64,000 bases of DNA from Leuctra nigra (GCA_934045905.1 OW203763.1:23735108-23799107); one strand, 5' to 3'. Positions 48,201 through 63,060 are shown, counted from the stretch's first letter. The notes: generated by a model from the letters alone, not told the origin. Made by a program: numbers and translations.

Positions 48201-51200
48201 ATCAGTCTTATTTGTTGGTTATTATACTGGTCGTATGCATTCGCTGGTAGTTAAACATACCATGAAAGAAATGTATAACCTTAAAACAAACATTATCCGT
48301 AGAATACAATTTCAAGTGCGTTTATTGATTGGATTGGAGCTATTAATCTTATTCGACTTTATAGTTGGTATTTGAAGATTGTAAAATCAACCATATTATT
48401 TAAACCAGATCTTAAAATTTGTCAAAAAGTTTGAAACGGAGGTCTACCGTTATCATCAATGATAAAAGATACACGTACAAACTAGCATTAATGTATGATA
48501 AATAGTTCATTCGACCAAGAAAACAATGTCTCTCTATTTGTTTTTGCATAACGATTTTGTTTATTTTAGTGGCATTATTGCTACGTTTCTTAATTTTATA
48601 TCTCAGAATTACATTTACATAAACTAGACTTAGCATGTCCAGCCTAGATTTATAATTAGCTTCTCTATTTAAATGGAATAAGAACGTTTTTCTTTAACAT
48701 TGCCTGCAGATACAATAATAAAGATTGATCCAACTTAAAGTACCATATTATTATATTAGTTCCATTCAAAAAGTATGTGTATCTTACAGCAAAATGAATT
48801 TATACTCTTGCTTACATGCATTCTTGCATTTTACTCATTTATAGAGTAAGCTAGTATAGAGTTTTACTCTTTTTTATTATTACTTATTTTGTATGTATCC
48901 TCTCACATTGAAGTAAAATATCTAACCCAATGGTCTTGGAATTCGCTTCACGCCTTTGAGCGAGATAAAAGAGAATTTACCAAACATTCAACTTTACAAG
49001 CCTCCATTTACCACTCCATCTAAATGAAATCTAACCACAGGTTGATCGAGTATCATTGGCTGAGAAAGCTCCTATCTATGATCGAGAAGAAGATACAGAC
49101 ATCCTCAGTCCAGATCTGCCTCATGCCGAGGACTTCCATCGAGACATCAGTCAGTATGAGCTCAGGTAAACAATGCAATCGATGTGGGAGGGGGCGGTGA
49201 GGGGGAGGGGGGGGGAGGTGAAAACTAGACATTAACATTACAGCTGTTGGATTATAGTTAGTTTTAATAAGTTAACAACGGCGTTATATAAATGTCCCAA
49301 TTAAATTTCATTCTACGTTGACGAACTGTATAGATGAAGACATAAGACATTGATAAGAAATAACAAATACTTATTAAAAATAGTTTAACATTTTATAAAC
49401 AGAAATTTTAACAGTTTATATAAAATAACGTATTTTAACAAAAATTATACGAATAATTTGGAATCTTGTAAAATGTAACAACTTATTAATAAACATTATT
49501 AGCATGAAAAATAATACAAATGCAGTTTAGTGCCATCCAAGTGCTACATGTGAAACCATTAAATATAGAGTGGTGACTAAAATACTAACAATCATCACTG
49601 GAAACCCAACTCTAAAATACTGCATAAACGTGAACCTGTATCCATGTTGATCGGCTACTCCTGCGCAAACGACGTTGGCCGACGCCCCAATCAGTGTTCC
49701 ATTACCACCGAAACAGGCGCCGAACGCCAACGCCCACACCAGAGGTTGCAACGGTATATCCAACTCCGGGTTCTTGGCCAGCGACGTGACGATGCGCACC
49801 ATCATCGTCGTCAAGGGGATGTTGTCGACGAAAGCGGAGGCGAGGGCGGAGACCCAGAGGATGAGGAGGATGGCGACGGCGAGTTGAGAGTCCTTGTTCA
49901 CGGCGAGGATGATGTGCTCGGTTTGACGCCCGATCCAGTCGATCAGGCCAAGACGTGACAGCGACTGACGAGAAACAACACAAAATAGATTTCAAAACAT
50001 ACATCAGGAATAATTTGTCATCGAACCTCAAAACTCTTAAATATCGTAAGTTTCGAGGTCAATTAATAGAACAAATTCGACTTTAATGTATTAAATAAAA
50101 ACCCGACAAAAATTTGACCAACGGTTTCTGATATACATATTTTTAAACCTGTAAATTTAGGTTTAAGGCATATGCAACGCGTCGGTGCATTTTGATTATT
50201 TTTAAGGGATCGCCGTTTTCAGTAGTGCTATAGGGTCGTGCAAATTATTGAGAAGAAATCGCAGGGACCGTTGAGTAGGAAGGAGCAGTAGCTACTTTAA
50301 TCTGAACATGTTTAGTGTCACCTGCATCACTGTGTTTTTGATAGTTATGCCTCACTCAAGTGTTGATCTCAACTCTGACTGAACATTCTCTGGAATCGAC
50401 ACATTAAGATCTCTTACCTCCATGAGTACGAAGAGAGCCGCGAAGAAGAGGAGAGTGCTCCACTCGACGCGAGCGAGCAGTCCCTCGATGTCGTGTTTGT
50501 CGGCGAGCACCAGCAAGAGGACGGATCCGAGTAGCGCCGTCCATCCCAGCGACAAGTTCAAGTCGGGGATCGAGTGCAAGAAGAATAGCGTGATGACAAA
50601 CAAAAGCGTCACGCCACACTTGACAAGAAGAACTTTGTCACGTATCGGATATTTCGTCTGGAGCTCTTCGAGTGTCGTCTGATATTTGTCGCCAACCGCG
50701 CATCCAGATGTGATCTTCTCCCTAAGTTGCGTCAAAAGTCGCTGGGTTTTCTTCACGAGAGTCTCCCGGACGACGTCCTCTTCTTTCGAATACGACGACA
50801 TCGACGCCGCCGCGCGTTGCCAGATCGCGATCTCCTGGCGAAGTTCGCGAACATCGTGCGGCTCGGCGTAACGGAGGTCTCTCATGTCTCGGTAAACAAT
50901 TCGCAGTTGAATGTAAGTGACGATGATGACTAAACACACCCCAATGCCGATGTGGAGAGTAAATACTCCGAAGTTGATTCCAGACGCGATGACGTCAGGG
51001 TTGGAGGCGATGATCGCGTTCGGAGGATCACCGACCGGCGTCAGAGCGCCGCCAATGTTCGAGTAGAAGATCGTGCACATCAGGATCGGCACGGGGTTCA
51101 AACGCATGACCTCGCAGAGACGAATTGTGACCGGGGTCATCAGCAGGACAGTCGTGACATTGTCGAGTATAGAGGACAATAACGCAGTGAAGAGGCATAA

Positions 51201-54200
51201 TGTGATGATCAGCGGCCAAACGCGACCTCCAGTTATCTTATAAGCATAAACAGCGAGATAATCAAATATGCCGGTTTCAGATAGAATTGTGACGAGAACC
51301 ATCATTGAGAAGAGAAGTAATAAAGTTTCGACGTCAATCCATGAGACGAGTTCTGCCATGGTTGGTCTCTCGTTGAAGGCGGCGAGGATTGCAACCGACA
51401 TGGTCGACGCTATTATGGCGGCAAGAGTGCGATGGACGACCTCGAAGATGATGAGCAAGTAGAGACCGAGCAGGACGAGGGCGGCGTACACAATCCCGTC
51501 GTCGAAGTCTATCGGCTGAAGGTCGTAACCAATAGCCACAGGCAAAACACATTGCATGTTCGTCAACATTTGGATACGAAGGAGAGTACGAGGGATTTTA
51601 CGGATTTCAAAATCTTCAAGTTCTAAAGTTTTCGAGAGTTTAATGTCGGGAACGAAGTCGATGAGCTCCTCGGAGACGACGGGCAACACCCACTTCTCGC
51701 TGATGTGTTTGGTAAAGACGACGTCCTGCGGTGTCAGCGCCGATAAGTTGGACGAAATTCCAGCGGAATGATTTGTTTCCATTAGCTCGATGTAAACAGT
51801 GAGCGTTTTGCTTGACAAATTACTGTAGTAAGAAGGTAGAAAAGCACCTTCCACTTCTAAATATATTTTCCGTTGGATGGGATGCTCCTTGATCCAATAG
51901 CTCCGGATTTGTTTCTCGGGTACGGATACTTGATGCATGTAGCTTATTTTCTCTCTTTTCTCCATTAAAATCACCGTAAACGTGAGCCAGATCACTAACA
52001 GGGCCGCGCATTTTGCAATACGTAACCAATTCTTACGTACTAACTGAAGCAGACTGATACTCTTGCCTTCAATTTCTTCGCCGTCCGCATCGTCGTCAGT
52101 GCCTTCAAACATCGGAATTTTGGACCTTGATCGCGACGCAAATGAGACGTTCATCGCCTTAAGGTCACATGACTTCGGCGTCTTATGGAGAGGCGTCGCG
52201 GTGAACGGCGTGCTGGTGACATTGATTCGATGACTTTGAACGTGTCGGTCGTAGCTAGCGCGAAAGTCCGCGAGAGTAGGCTCACTTCTGATTGCCTCGG
52301 GAAGATCATTGTGATTTGTTTCTTCGATTGATGGTGTTGTTATCTTTATAACTGGGTCATCATTGTAATGTGACATTTCTATGTTTATTTTAAACGACAG
52401 CTTGTACACGAAAAATTGCGGTCTATTCCTTAGATTTCTGAGTTTTGTTATTTATAATAAACATTCACTGGACTGTAGATTCGCAATGCAAACACTTGAA
52501 TTTATTAATTGCACTCGTTAGGTATCGATACACATTAAGAATATACGTATTATGGTTTATATTTCACTCAATAGACTTTAAACAATATTTCGTTGTATCC
52601 ATCAAAATGCACAGCTGAATTTGAACAATAAATTAGTTCGAGGTAAATGAACACAATATTTGCACAGATGGACGGCAGACGTGTATAGCGCAGCGATGTC
52701 AACTGAAGACTGATTTTTATTTGGGTGTATGTATTTGTATGATGCACTGAACCTGTTCCTCGGACTACGATGGTGCAGGGGGATGAGAGTCACGTGATCA
52801 ACATATGACGAATTGCCTCTGATTTTGTTACTAAAGCAAACAATTTCCTGGTCAGGTTTCATACCGCAAACATGTACGCGCATCAACAATGTCAGCGAAT
52901 ATTTAACTTGCGATAGTTGAGGCTGATTAGCGAAAATATTTTCCCGTCCTAAATATTCCATGATTATTTGCAATAATATGTTTTTAATATAAAACACATA
53001 GTAAATACACAATGAAGAGAAAATTATATGCATACAGTCTATGATAAATTCGATGAATTCCTTGAGGCAAGTAACATTATCAAGTATACCACACTCTGTG
53101 TCAATATGATTAAATAAAACTCTTCTGTGTGTCACTGAATAAACATAGCTAGTGTCAAATAAGTATTCTACAATTCTAGCCAGTTATATTAAATTAAGGG
53201 CCAGTTTTTCAATACATTGCTAACTTTTAAACAGTCAATTAGGTCTAGGTATATTGACATGGCAACAACCAATGGCAATCCTGGAATGAACTTTTAAAAC
53301 TTAAGCACTGGTTTAGCGGACTATTAGACCGGCCCTAAATAATAGTTGGTTAAAATTCTGGTGATCTTAGAATTAAGGAATTTATCTCTTGTTTTTTTTC
53401 ATTCATATTGATAGATTCAATGGAAATAACGAGAATTGTATTGTTTACATACATCCAATAGTTATTGAAGAAAGTCACATAAATAAACTAACCACAAACA
53501 AAACGAGATTGTTACGCTACTCAGGAAATGTCCATGCCACCAATAGGAAATATTTGCAGCAACTTTGTATTGTTTGGTTTGCAGGTTTTCTTTTCAAGAC
53601 GGTCTGATATCCGAAGTTTGTCCGAACTCGAACGAAACAACGTGGGTATTGAACTTCAAGAGAGGTATTCTGTCCGCTTTCCAAAACACCATGAAGCGAT
53701 TCGACGTCGATTATGAAACAAACGAGGTAAAGTTACTATCAGTAATATTACTTCAACCCTTCAACTTAGAAACCCATGCGATCTGGAATATTGCAGAAAT
53801 AGTAATATGGTGGCGCATCAAAATAATTCCTTTACTACACCGTTGAAAACCAATGACAACACTTTCACATCTCTAACTCTGAAATATGTCTATAATTTCC
53901 TTGCTTCTACTCTTATAAAACATTTTAATAACAGCTTCTTGTCATTTTCTTAAGCTTAGTGCAATGTATTGCATTGAAAGAAGCTTTAAGCAACGACCCA
54001 CTCAGATGGCTGCACATGGGCAGGATTATTGTGTGCGTTTGGGTTGGGGGAAGGGGGGGGGGGAGGAGATGGCTCCACAAAAATATTCTACCTCAGATAG
54101 AATGTATAAACGGAAATTACGTAAAGGAATGGTGCTGGCCAGACAACACGATCCATGCTGTCATAAGGGGGGGGGGGGGGGGGGGGGGTCTGGGAGGACA

Positions 54201-57200
54201 AAATACCTCTGCTCAGACCGCAAAACAATTTTGGATTTTAAAGAAACGAAATTGGAAGGCTAAAATGACTTTCTTTTGGGTTAATATGTGATAGAAAAAG
54301 CAGTCAAATGGAGAGGAGGATAAACTAACTTTTAAGCCTAGTATACACGGTACAGTGTTTCATTCAATACTTTATGATTGAAGTTAACAATTAACTCACT
54401 ATTTTGTTAATTCAAAAGATTCATGAAATATTGAACAGTGTATACTAGGTTTTATATTGAGCTGGTATGTACAGTACTAATGTAATTTTCTTCAGTTTTA
54501 ATTATGTTTAACACATTTGGAAAAAACGATATACCGTGCCACCCATTAAATATTTTTCAATTTTGCAATAATATTCTGCAATTGTAATGTTAAAGCACAG
54601 ACACAGAGGTTAAAGCAATGATGTGTGTGCAGGGTGATGTGCATGGAGACTGCGACACTAACTACAGTCTGTTGGGAGCAAGAGAGACAAGCTTGGCCAT
54701 CATGAAGAAGAAGGACATCGCTACTTGCACCAGCAGATACAAACATCATTCTGTGCTGCAGATGACACCCTATGTATTCCCAGCAGTAAGTAGTCCACAT
54801 TTGTCAAATGTCAAGGCTTGAATCATAATGTGAGGATGATTGGGAATATATTGTGATCAAGGAGGGGGATGTGGACGGTTGTAGAATAATCATTTGTTTT
54901 TAACTACTCACAAATTGAAAACTTGTATTGTAATTAAAAAAACTAATTTTTTATTCGAATATAAACACTAACTTATAAAAAAATATTTGTGCACAAATTC
55001 GACTCGAAGCTGAAAAATAGGCCTAATTTTGGCACAAATATTGTATTTAAAGATGTAATTTCTCTGGTCGACTAAAAAATTAGCTACGTATACCTAAATT
55101 ATTTTTCAATTTTTCGCAATTTTTCGTAATTTCTGTTCCAATGTTTAACTTCGTGTGCCGCCGACCCTTAAATTCCCACTTCTTATTGCCTATTGGTGTT
55201 AATTTGTCAAATATAATATTTTTATTCAATAATCAGCAGTGTTGCAAGGAGCAAGTTGCCTCAGGGGTAACTCTCGGGTTTCATTCACGACTCATTTAGT
55301 ACTTGGTACTTATTCACGTGTGCGTACAAAATATAACGTTTGAAAATCAAAAGCTTTTAAAATTTTAGTTTTTTGGATACTTTTCATGTCGACATGATGC
55401 ACTCATATCTGCAAAAGTACCTCAATACCAACGACGTACTCTTTCAAGAAGCTAGTACCTTATACCCGAGTCCAAATGTGTAAAATACCGAGGTACTACA
55501 TAAAATCATCTTGTAACAACAGTGTTCACAAAGCAAGTTTAAGTAGATTAACAGGCGTTGAAAACAGCACGGTTGTGGGGAAGTTCCCTGCTAGGAGACA
55601 ACGATCATCTCCTCCCAAGTTCCATCCTTCCCTTTCTTATTCGTCATCTCAAAATCAACATCACAATCATCCATCCGTCGCCACAGTCGTAGTTGCAGAA
55701 AGGTGTAACGTTCAATCGATTACATAAAAAAACGTTTATCTAGTCGGGCGCTAGCTCGACGCTGCCAAGCACCGCTCTAATACAACGTGCGAGCTCCTAC
55801 CAGAGACTTATACCGCAACGGCTTAAGTGGTCGAAACGAGGTGTCGACAGGCATACATGCAGTGAGAAATGAAAGTTGAAAATCATGGTTATCGGGTATA
55901 TTTAGCCACCTGACAACACCTAACCAAATATCAAAGTGCTGCGTTCATCCCTTCGGGGTGAATTTTGGGCCTCAAACATGCAAGGATTGACTTTCATGGT
56001 GGCTGGCTGGCTGGCTGGTTAGGCACGTCGTTTTGCTTGCCCTTTTCTACAGATTGCACGGTTTGGTCTAGAGAGTTGAAATTTGGTAGACACATAGAGT
56101 CCCCCTTCTCACGCGTACTTCTGAAAGAAAATCTAAAATATTTTGACCGGAAGTGAATTTATCCAATTTTAAATTTTAATTTTTTTCAAAAGTCAAACGG
56201 GTCCATCGACAGTTTTGAAATTTGGCAACATTAAAGACAATGTATTGCTAGACACTCCACTTCAAGAAAAAACAAAATTTTCAAACCGGAAGTGGAAAAA
56301 TTATCAATATAAAGCGTTCCGCTCTTCCCCTTCATCTACTAACTTACTGCATGTTGAAATCTTCGCCCATTTGCTTGTTATAGAAATCGGCAGCAGACTG
56401 CGTCTCGATAGATATTTGTCGACTAATTGTGCTGTTCATAGAAGAATTCATTATGCACTTCATAATTTTGTCACATTGAAAGATTCAAACCTCAAATATA
56501 GGTACCTCAATATGACGACAGAATATGACGTAGTATCAACCATTTGAGAAAACTAGTTTGGATAGTATTTATGGATATTCAAGTATTGGGACAATAATAC
56601 AAACGAATAACAGACATCGATTCCGTTCCATTATGACATCTTTATTTCTACTACTTCACGTATGAATATTATAATATCTGAATTTATTTCAGTTTCGAGA
56701 GTATGGAAACTTCGTTTTGTGTAGAATAAAGAATAATAGATTAACTACGCACAATGAACAATGGTATTCTGACGCCAATCGAATGCCTTGTGCGAAAGGT
56801 GTTTACAAACATGGTCAATTATGCAATGGCATTTTTAAAAGAATACCTAATGCACGAAATAATTAATACTGTCTAAAATATCAAAACAAACAATAAATCA
56901 ATTAGATGCATCAACAATATGCCATCACTATCAGGAATAAAGACCGGTAGACTAATTGATTGTATGATCTATGCGTAATAAACACATACACCCCCTCCCC
57001 CCCCCACACACACACCATAATCAATAAACAACAACAATAAAAGGTCATTTAATATCGTGAATCGTCATTGCTTGGAGAATAAACAATTCACATTCAGATC
57101 TATTCAGTGGCTGGTGGATTAGGGGTGGGGGTTGTGTTGTGAGCGTATCAGAGGTTTGGTTTCCTATGTTGTCTTGACACTTTTAAACGAATACAAATGT

Positions 57201-60200
57201 ACGTAGATGACACTTGTTTTGGAATATAACATAATAGATTCTGCTGCAGTAGGAGGCTGTCTTCTAGCACAATTGTATTTTCAAATAACTTATTTTCACA
57301 CTATTTATTGTAAAATTGTATACTTCAAGACAATGAGTAAGCACACGACTCGTTCGAAGACGTCCCCAGGGTAAAATTAGTAATCGTAAAGGACTTTTAT
57401 TTAAAGCCATTTCATTCAAAATGAAATAAAAAAATCTTATTCATAAATTACATTCATAACTATATTTGGTACTTTTTAAAAGAATTTGAACATTAGCTTG
57501 TATATTACATGACGTGTTGGATAAAGTCATATTTTAAACAATGTTTTTTTCACTTGAGTCTTGACGAGCAACAGTTTTTTTTAAATGTATAGGTACGCAC
57601 TGAATGGGACCGAGGAGATAAAATACGCTCCGTGTTACCATTTTTTCTCATTGTTATCATATATATATATATATTTTTTTTAATCATTTGAGATTTTTTA
57701 TGTTAATTATCATTTAGTGAGATTTAAACAAAATATGTGTAGGTACATTGATTTTTAATTGATTGTCCCTCGTACATACCGATGTAAGCGGTAGACACCT
57801 TAGGGAATTTATAAGCGTGTGATCAAGGATTATGCGTCTGTTCTCCGGCAAAAATAGTGCTTTAGCTTCTCGGGTATCTTGGCAATCAGTCAGGTACAAT
57901 CAGGTTGACCGTTCTTTGTTGGTTTGTTCGTGTGTTGGTGTGTTTTGTGACTGTTAATGATATACGTCCTACTCCTTCCCAACCAGCACTATAAACACCA
58001 GGTGGCTCAGCTAGTTAATCTTAAAGGAACTCTAGGTTGACATCTTCAAAATCAATTTTCACAACAAGGCAATATCAAATGGCCACATCCTTTGCCGTAA
58101 TTCCTTTAACTTTCAGTAGTGTCTCTCTGCGCATGAACAAAGGAAAAGGCTTCTTGGTATGAACGTTCTTATTTTCTCCTACACCCTTTGACCGATCTCA
58201 ACCAAATTTGGTGTACTCATTCTATATGAAATAACCCATACCGTATGATACTTGATCCCTTCCAACATCCCCTAATTTAAAAAATCACCCGTAGGTAATA
58301 ATAGAAAATTATATATGCATATTCTGCATAACCCCACTCGTGATCTTTGGTACGTTTTTAAACTGTTGGCGGAAAAATTTGCGGCATAATCCATGTTATG
58401 GAACTATCACTAAACAGCAGTGTTGGATTAGTTCCTCAAAAAAAGGAACTAGTTCCAGTTCAAATAAAGAACTGGTTAGTTACCTACCTGGAAAGTTTCC
58501 AGAAACTGGAAAGTTAACTTATGAAATAAGTTCCTTTTAAGTTATATTGCCTTCCAAAACACATCCGGAATTTATTTAAAATGTGCTGTAAACATCTGTA
58601 AGCCTTAACGCTTTACCAATAGAGTTTAAATTACACAAAAAAGTGAACTTAGAAGAATTTAAAATTAAGGAAACGCATTTACAATCATCTACCTTTCGTG
58701 TACCTTTCAGTTTACCAACTGGCAACTAATATGCGTAGTACGAGATGACGCACAAATTCCGGTCTACACCGGAACAATACACCTACAATTTACGTTATTC
58801 ACAAGTTGTGAACTTTTAGCAATTTAAAAGTTGAGATAACTCATATTCAACCAAAAGAAATTGACCCTTTCGTTATACTAACTTGGGAACTATTGGAAGA
58901 AAAACAGAAATTTTTAGACAAGAAGTGACGTTGTTGGCGTTAACAATGTAATGATAGGTAACACTCAATGATCAATGAAAGCTGCTGTAAACTACCACCT
59001 CATGTGACATGTTGTACAAAAACAAAAACTTGTATATAGACTGCCAAGCACCTTTCCCCCTAAAAAGATTGAGATCTAAAAGAAGGTCGCAGCAATAATA
59101 TATTGTTGAAACATTTTCGCACTTAAAATTCGTGAAATCATTTCGCCCAGTTACTGCCGCCAAGCACAACATTATAAACCAAACATTGTACCCAAATTTG
59201 AGATTGAAAAAATCTCTATGTGAACCATCATAGTATAAACTTTAAAACAATTATACTCATTTAAAACTAAAAATAGAAAGTATTCAAATTTTAAAAACGT
59301 AAACAAAATCAATTTAAAAACATTTTTTTTTACATAACTTAAAATACAAATTAAAAAAAATTATTTAAAATTAAATAAAACAAAATAAAAGTAAAAAAAA
59401 TAAAAATAAAGCTTGGCGCATTGAATTTGCACCGTCATGTTGACTTCTTCCTTCTTTCCTTCATCATCTTCTTCTTCTTCCTCTTTCTTTCGTCGTCTCC
59501 TTGGTCGACATTTTCTTTTTATGTTGCCCCCTCCTTGACACAATGCGCCAAGCTTTATTTTTATTTTTTTTTTACTTTTATTTTGTTTTATTTAATTTTA
59601 AATAATTTTTTTTAATTTGTATTTTAAGTTTTGTAAAAAAAAATGTTTTTAAATTGATTTTGTTTACGTTTTTAAAATTTGAATACTTTCTATTTTTAGT
59701 TTTAAATGAGTATAATTGTTTTAAAGTTTATACTATGATGGTTCACATAGAGATTTTTTCAATCTCAAATTTGGGTACAATGTTTGGTTTATAATGTTGT
59801 GCTTGGCGGCAGTAACTGGGCGAAATGATTTCACGAATTTTAAGTGCGAAAATGTTTCAACAATATATTATTGCTGCGACCTTCTTTTAGATCTCAATCT
59901 TTTTAGGGGGAAAGGTGCTTGGCAGTCTATATACAAGTTTTTGTTTTTGTACAACATTTACAGACATTTCAAACTATCCCCATTTACGACGCTGTTATAA
60001 AATCAGTTTATTGATGGTTGTTCTTTTTTAACCTCTGAATCCAGCGTGAAATTGTTTTTAAAACAATTAATACAATTCTATGTTTAACAAGTGTTTAACC
60101 TACTTTCTAATCTTTGATTTAACTAAGTTAAAATATGAAAAATTTGCATCTTCAACGAAGAATATGTAATAAATATTACCAATTAAATATAAAAATATAA

Positions 60201-63013
60201 AATATTTTTAATTATTAATAATTAATTTGGGTAAATCGGTCATTATATTTTAAATTTTTTAAAATAATTTTAGGTGAAGATTTCTCCGCGAATTCTACTT
60301 CCTCCTATAAAGTCCGAATGTTGATTTCATATCAATGTACTTGCAGAGCTTCAAATCCACGCCGATCATGAAATCAAGCAGCGAATGCGAGATCATCATC
60401 GACCACAACATCTATAACAAGGTGATCTGCAACGAGAGACATCTCTTCCAGCCGTTCTCGAGCAACACCAGTGGCGCGTTGACCACGACGCGACAAGTCT
60501 TAACACTTGTGTTGGAAACCAACGTCACCACGTTGGAGCCAGGTGAGTGAAAGCTCAAGATCACTTTTCAAAGATCAAGTTGGAGGAACATAACTGTAAC
60601 GAACTTCCCGGGTAGCAGGGCAAAACAAGTAAGCAACATAATCAACATCAACATTTGCTTTGCGACTGAGGGAAAACACAACTTTGCAGTCATATAGGAC
60701 GTCTTTTAGAAAAGTTCAATAGTGTAGCGTCAATGACTACAAAATTTCAATTCAAAAGCCCAATGAATGCACAATTCAAGAAACACGACTACGTGAACGA
60801 GATAATATTCATAAAATCTAAGTTTTTACGTTTGCGTCAATAGTTCAATCCGTTGATTGAAACATTTTCAACTTTGTAAATAAAAAATTAGTATCAGTTT
60901 GGTCTCAACTCAACTGTACTACATTGGAAATAGAAAGTGAATAAAATAAGAAACTTACTTCAATCTTGCTCCCCAAGGGCCTGTATTTCGTAAGGTTAGG
61001 TATGAATGTCAAATCCAATGGCAATCACAACTTCACTTGTTTTGATTTTAACAAGAACAACACATAGTTTTCACGATTCTGTCACATTTATACTTCATTT
61101 ATAATATTAAAAACAGAACACAATATACTTTTATGACGATTTTAGATAATAAACACATGTCTTTTAGTTAAAATTCGCTTGAAATGTAACTGGAATAACT
61201 TATACCAGTTCTGCTTTTGTTTACATCGGCCATCTTGGACATCGGCCTGGTGGATGTCAGTCAGCTGAACATTCAGTACACGACCGTCATTTAGAAGGCA
61301 GTGAAATCGGAACGTCGCGCGACAATGAGTGGATGAGACGGTCGTCATACCCGCGGACACCCGCGCGAAGTTGTCTTATGGAGAATTTAGCATTGACGAT
61401 CGAACATGATACTACTCTTTCAAAAAACATAAGTTTTCTGAAATACTACTCTTCCAAAAAACATAAGTTTTCTGAAATACTACTCTTCCAGATAACATCA
61501 AGACTTCGAGCGGCAAATTTGAAGTTTCGAATAATATTATTAATTCCATAAATTTAAACTAAAGAAAACTCGGAGAGAACGCGTTTATAGTGCTAAGCGA
61601 TCACCCGAATTACAAGGAAAGTGATAGCCACTCCTTTGGGCTATTTTGGCACGGACCTCTGTTTTTGTTTGTTTGTTTGTTTTCCTGTTGATGCCGGTAT
61701 TCACGTCACACCGTTTCCACAATCGAGTGTAAATTTTACCCACACATTAGGACTAAAACAACGGCTTGCAGACTGAAAATGTTTTGAAATCCGTTGATTA
61801 GTTCACATTAAAAAATATCTTCTGATTGATCGATCCGATAAATTTAAAATTTGGCAAGGTCATTAAAACCAACATTTTTATCAAATTTTACTAGGTTTCA
61901 GCCAAATCCTATAATTGGTTAAATTTAAAAAAACGTCTCATGATTGGTAGAAAATCAATATGCTCCGATTAAGTTCACATTTTGCAGTTAAATAAGACCA
62001 TTATTATCCCATAATTAACACATTTTTAACCTAATTTCCTGGTCAAGTATTAATACTTAGCTGTCAAATTAGATTAATCGAAAACCACACGTAATTCACG
62101 GCACATGGATCTGTTATTCAATTATTCCAGAGTGTATAATATGGAAAATGAAAAGTTGCAAAAAATTATAATTATCTTGGAATGATTGGATCGTGATGGT
62201 AGATGTTTCACATTTCGGTGCTCGCTCATCAACGCGTTTCACATGAGCAATTGCACATTGCCGTATCTGAGAATAGCCCCCCTACGACCAAGGACCCATT
62301 CCATTTGCCAGCCCAGCCACCAGATAGTAACGTCACTGTCATTTGTTGCTTATTTATTTATAACTTGTCTTGTCGTTCGAAGGATTTATTTTGCATGGAT
62401 CAAGTCTATAGTTGAAAGCCTTAAAGTCCTTTCAATGTTCACGTTAATACTTTCCCTATTTCATTCTGACTTTTCTGGAATATTTCCAACTAAATCCAGT
62501 ATCTCATAATCTCTTTTGTGTTATTTCATTTTTGGTTTTGACAGGAGTCTGTTCGAGGACAGAGCTTATGACGTCAGACCATGTTTATGACTATAAATAT
62601 GAAGTGCCGAATAGTTGGAACTATCCCAGCTTTTGACACTAAATAATATGATACATGTACGAGAAATCTTGCCCGGAGCAAGTTTCTTAAGTGAGTAATG
62701 AGCTGCACTGTCATTGGAATTTCCTGTATGACACTAATTGCTAACTAGATAATTAATATAATCAAAATAATAAATAAATATATATAAATATATATAAATA
62801 TTGTCTAAACAGTCTGTCTCTTAAGAGAATATTGATAAATGTCGCGGGGAAAATTTAAATTTACATATAAATAAATAATGACGTCATTTATATATGATTG
62901 TTTTTGTTAGTTTGAAAGAATTGTTTGCACAGTGGGTACCTGAAGAGTACTCGAAACGTTGTCAAGAAACGTATAATAATGTCCAAACAGTCTTTCTCTA
63001 AAATGAATATTGA

Positions 63014-63060
<47 letters not shown>

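Larger units (their letters stand above)
54786..59008. other. apoLpp intron 6, proximal part
   Basis: No coding exon recognised. It contains old repeats (55560-55930, 56065-56300), a (CA)/(C) stretch near 56990-57015, a (TA)n at 57655-57676 and a possible hAT end at 58419. Confidence 0.6.

Noticed and set aside
50352..50417. Read-through end of the OCA2-like exon 1 frame (VRDLNVSIPENVQ...)
   Set aside because: A clean donor at 50417 plus family alignment to exon 2 in phase 0 shows this is intron.
49644..51771. Many plus- and minus-strand frames overlapping the OCA2-like exons
   Set aside because: Shadows of the true minus-strand coding frame in GC-rich DNA.
52602..53135. 177-codon minus-strand open frame upstream of the OCA2-like gene
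   Set aside because: Composition is that of AT-rich non-coding DNA with no domain; it more likely covers promoter and 5' UTR of the OCA2-like gene.
58972..60000. Two identical frames (MLCLAAVTGRNDF...) as duplicated genes
   Set aside because: They are the two arms of the inverted repeat read on opposite strands; no other evidence of coding.
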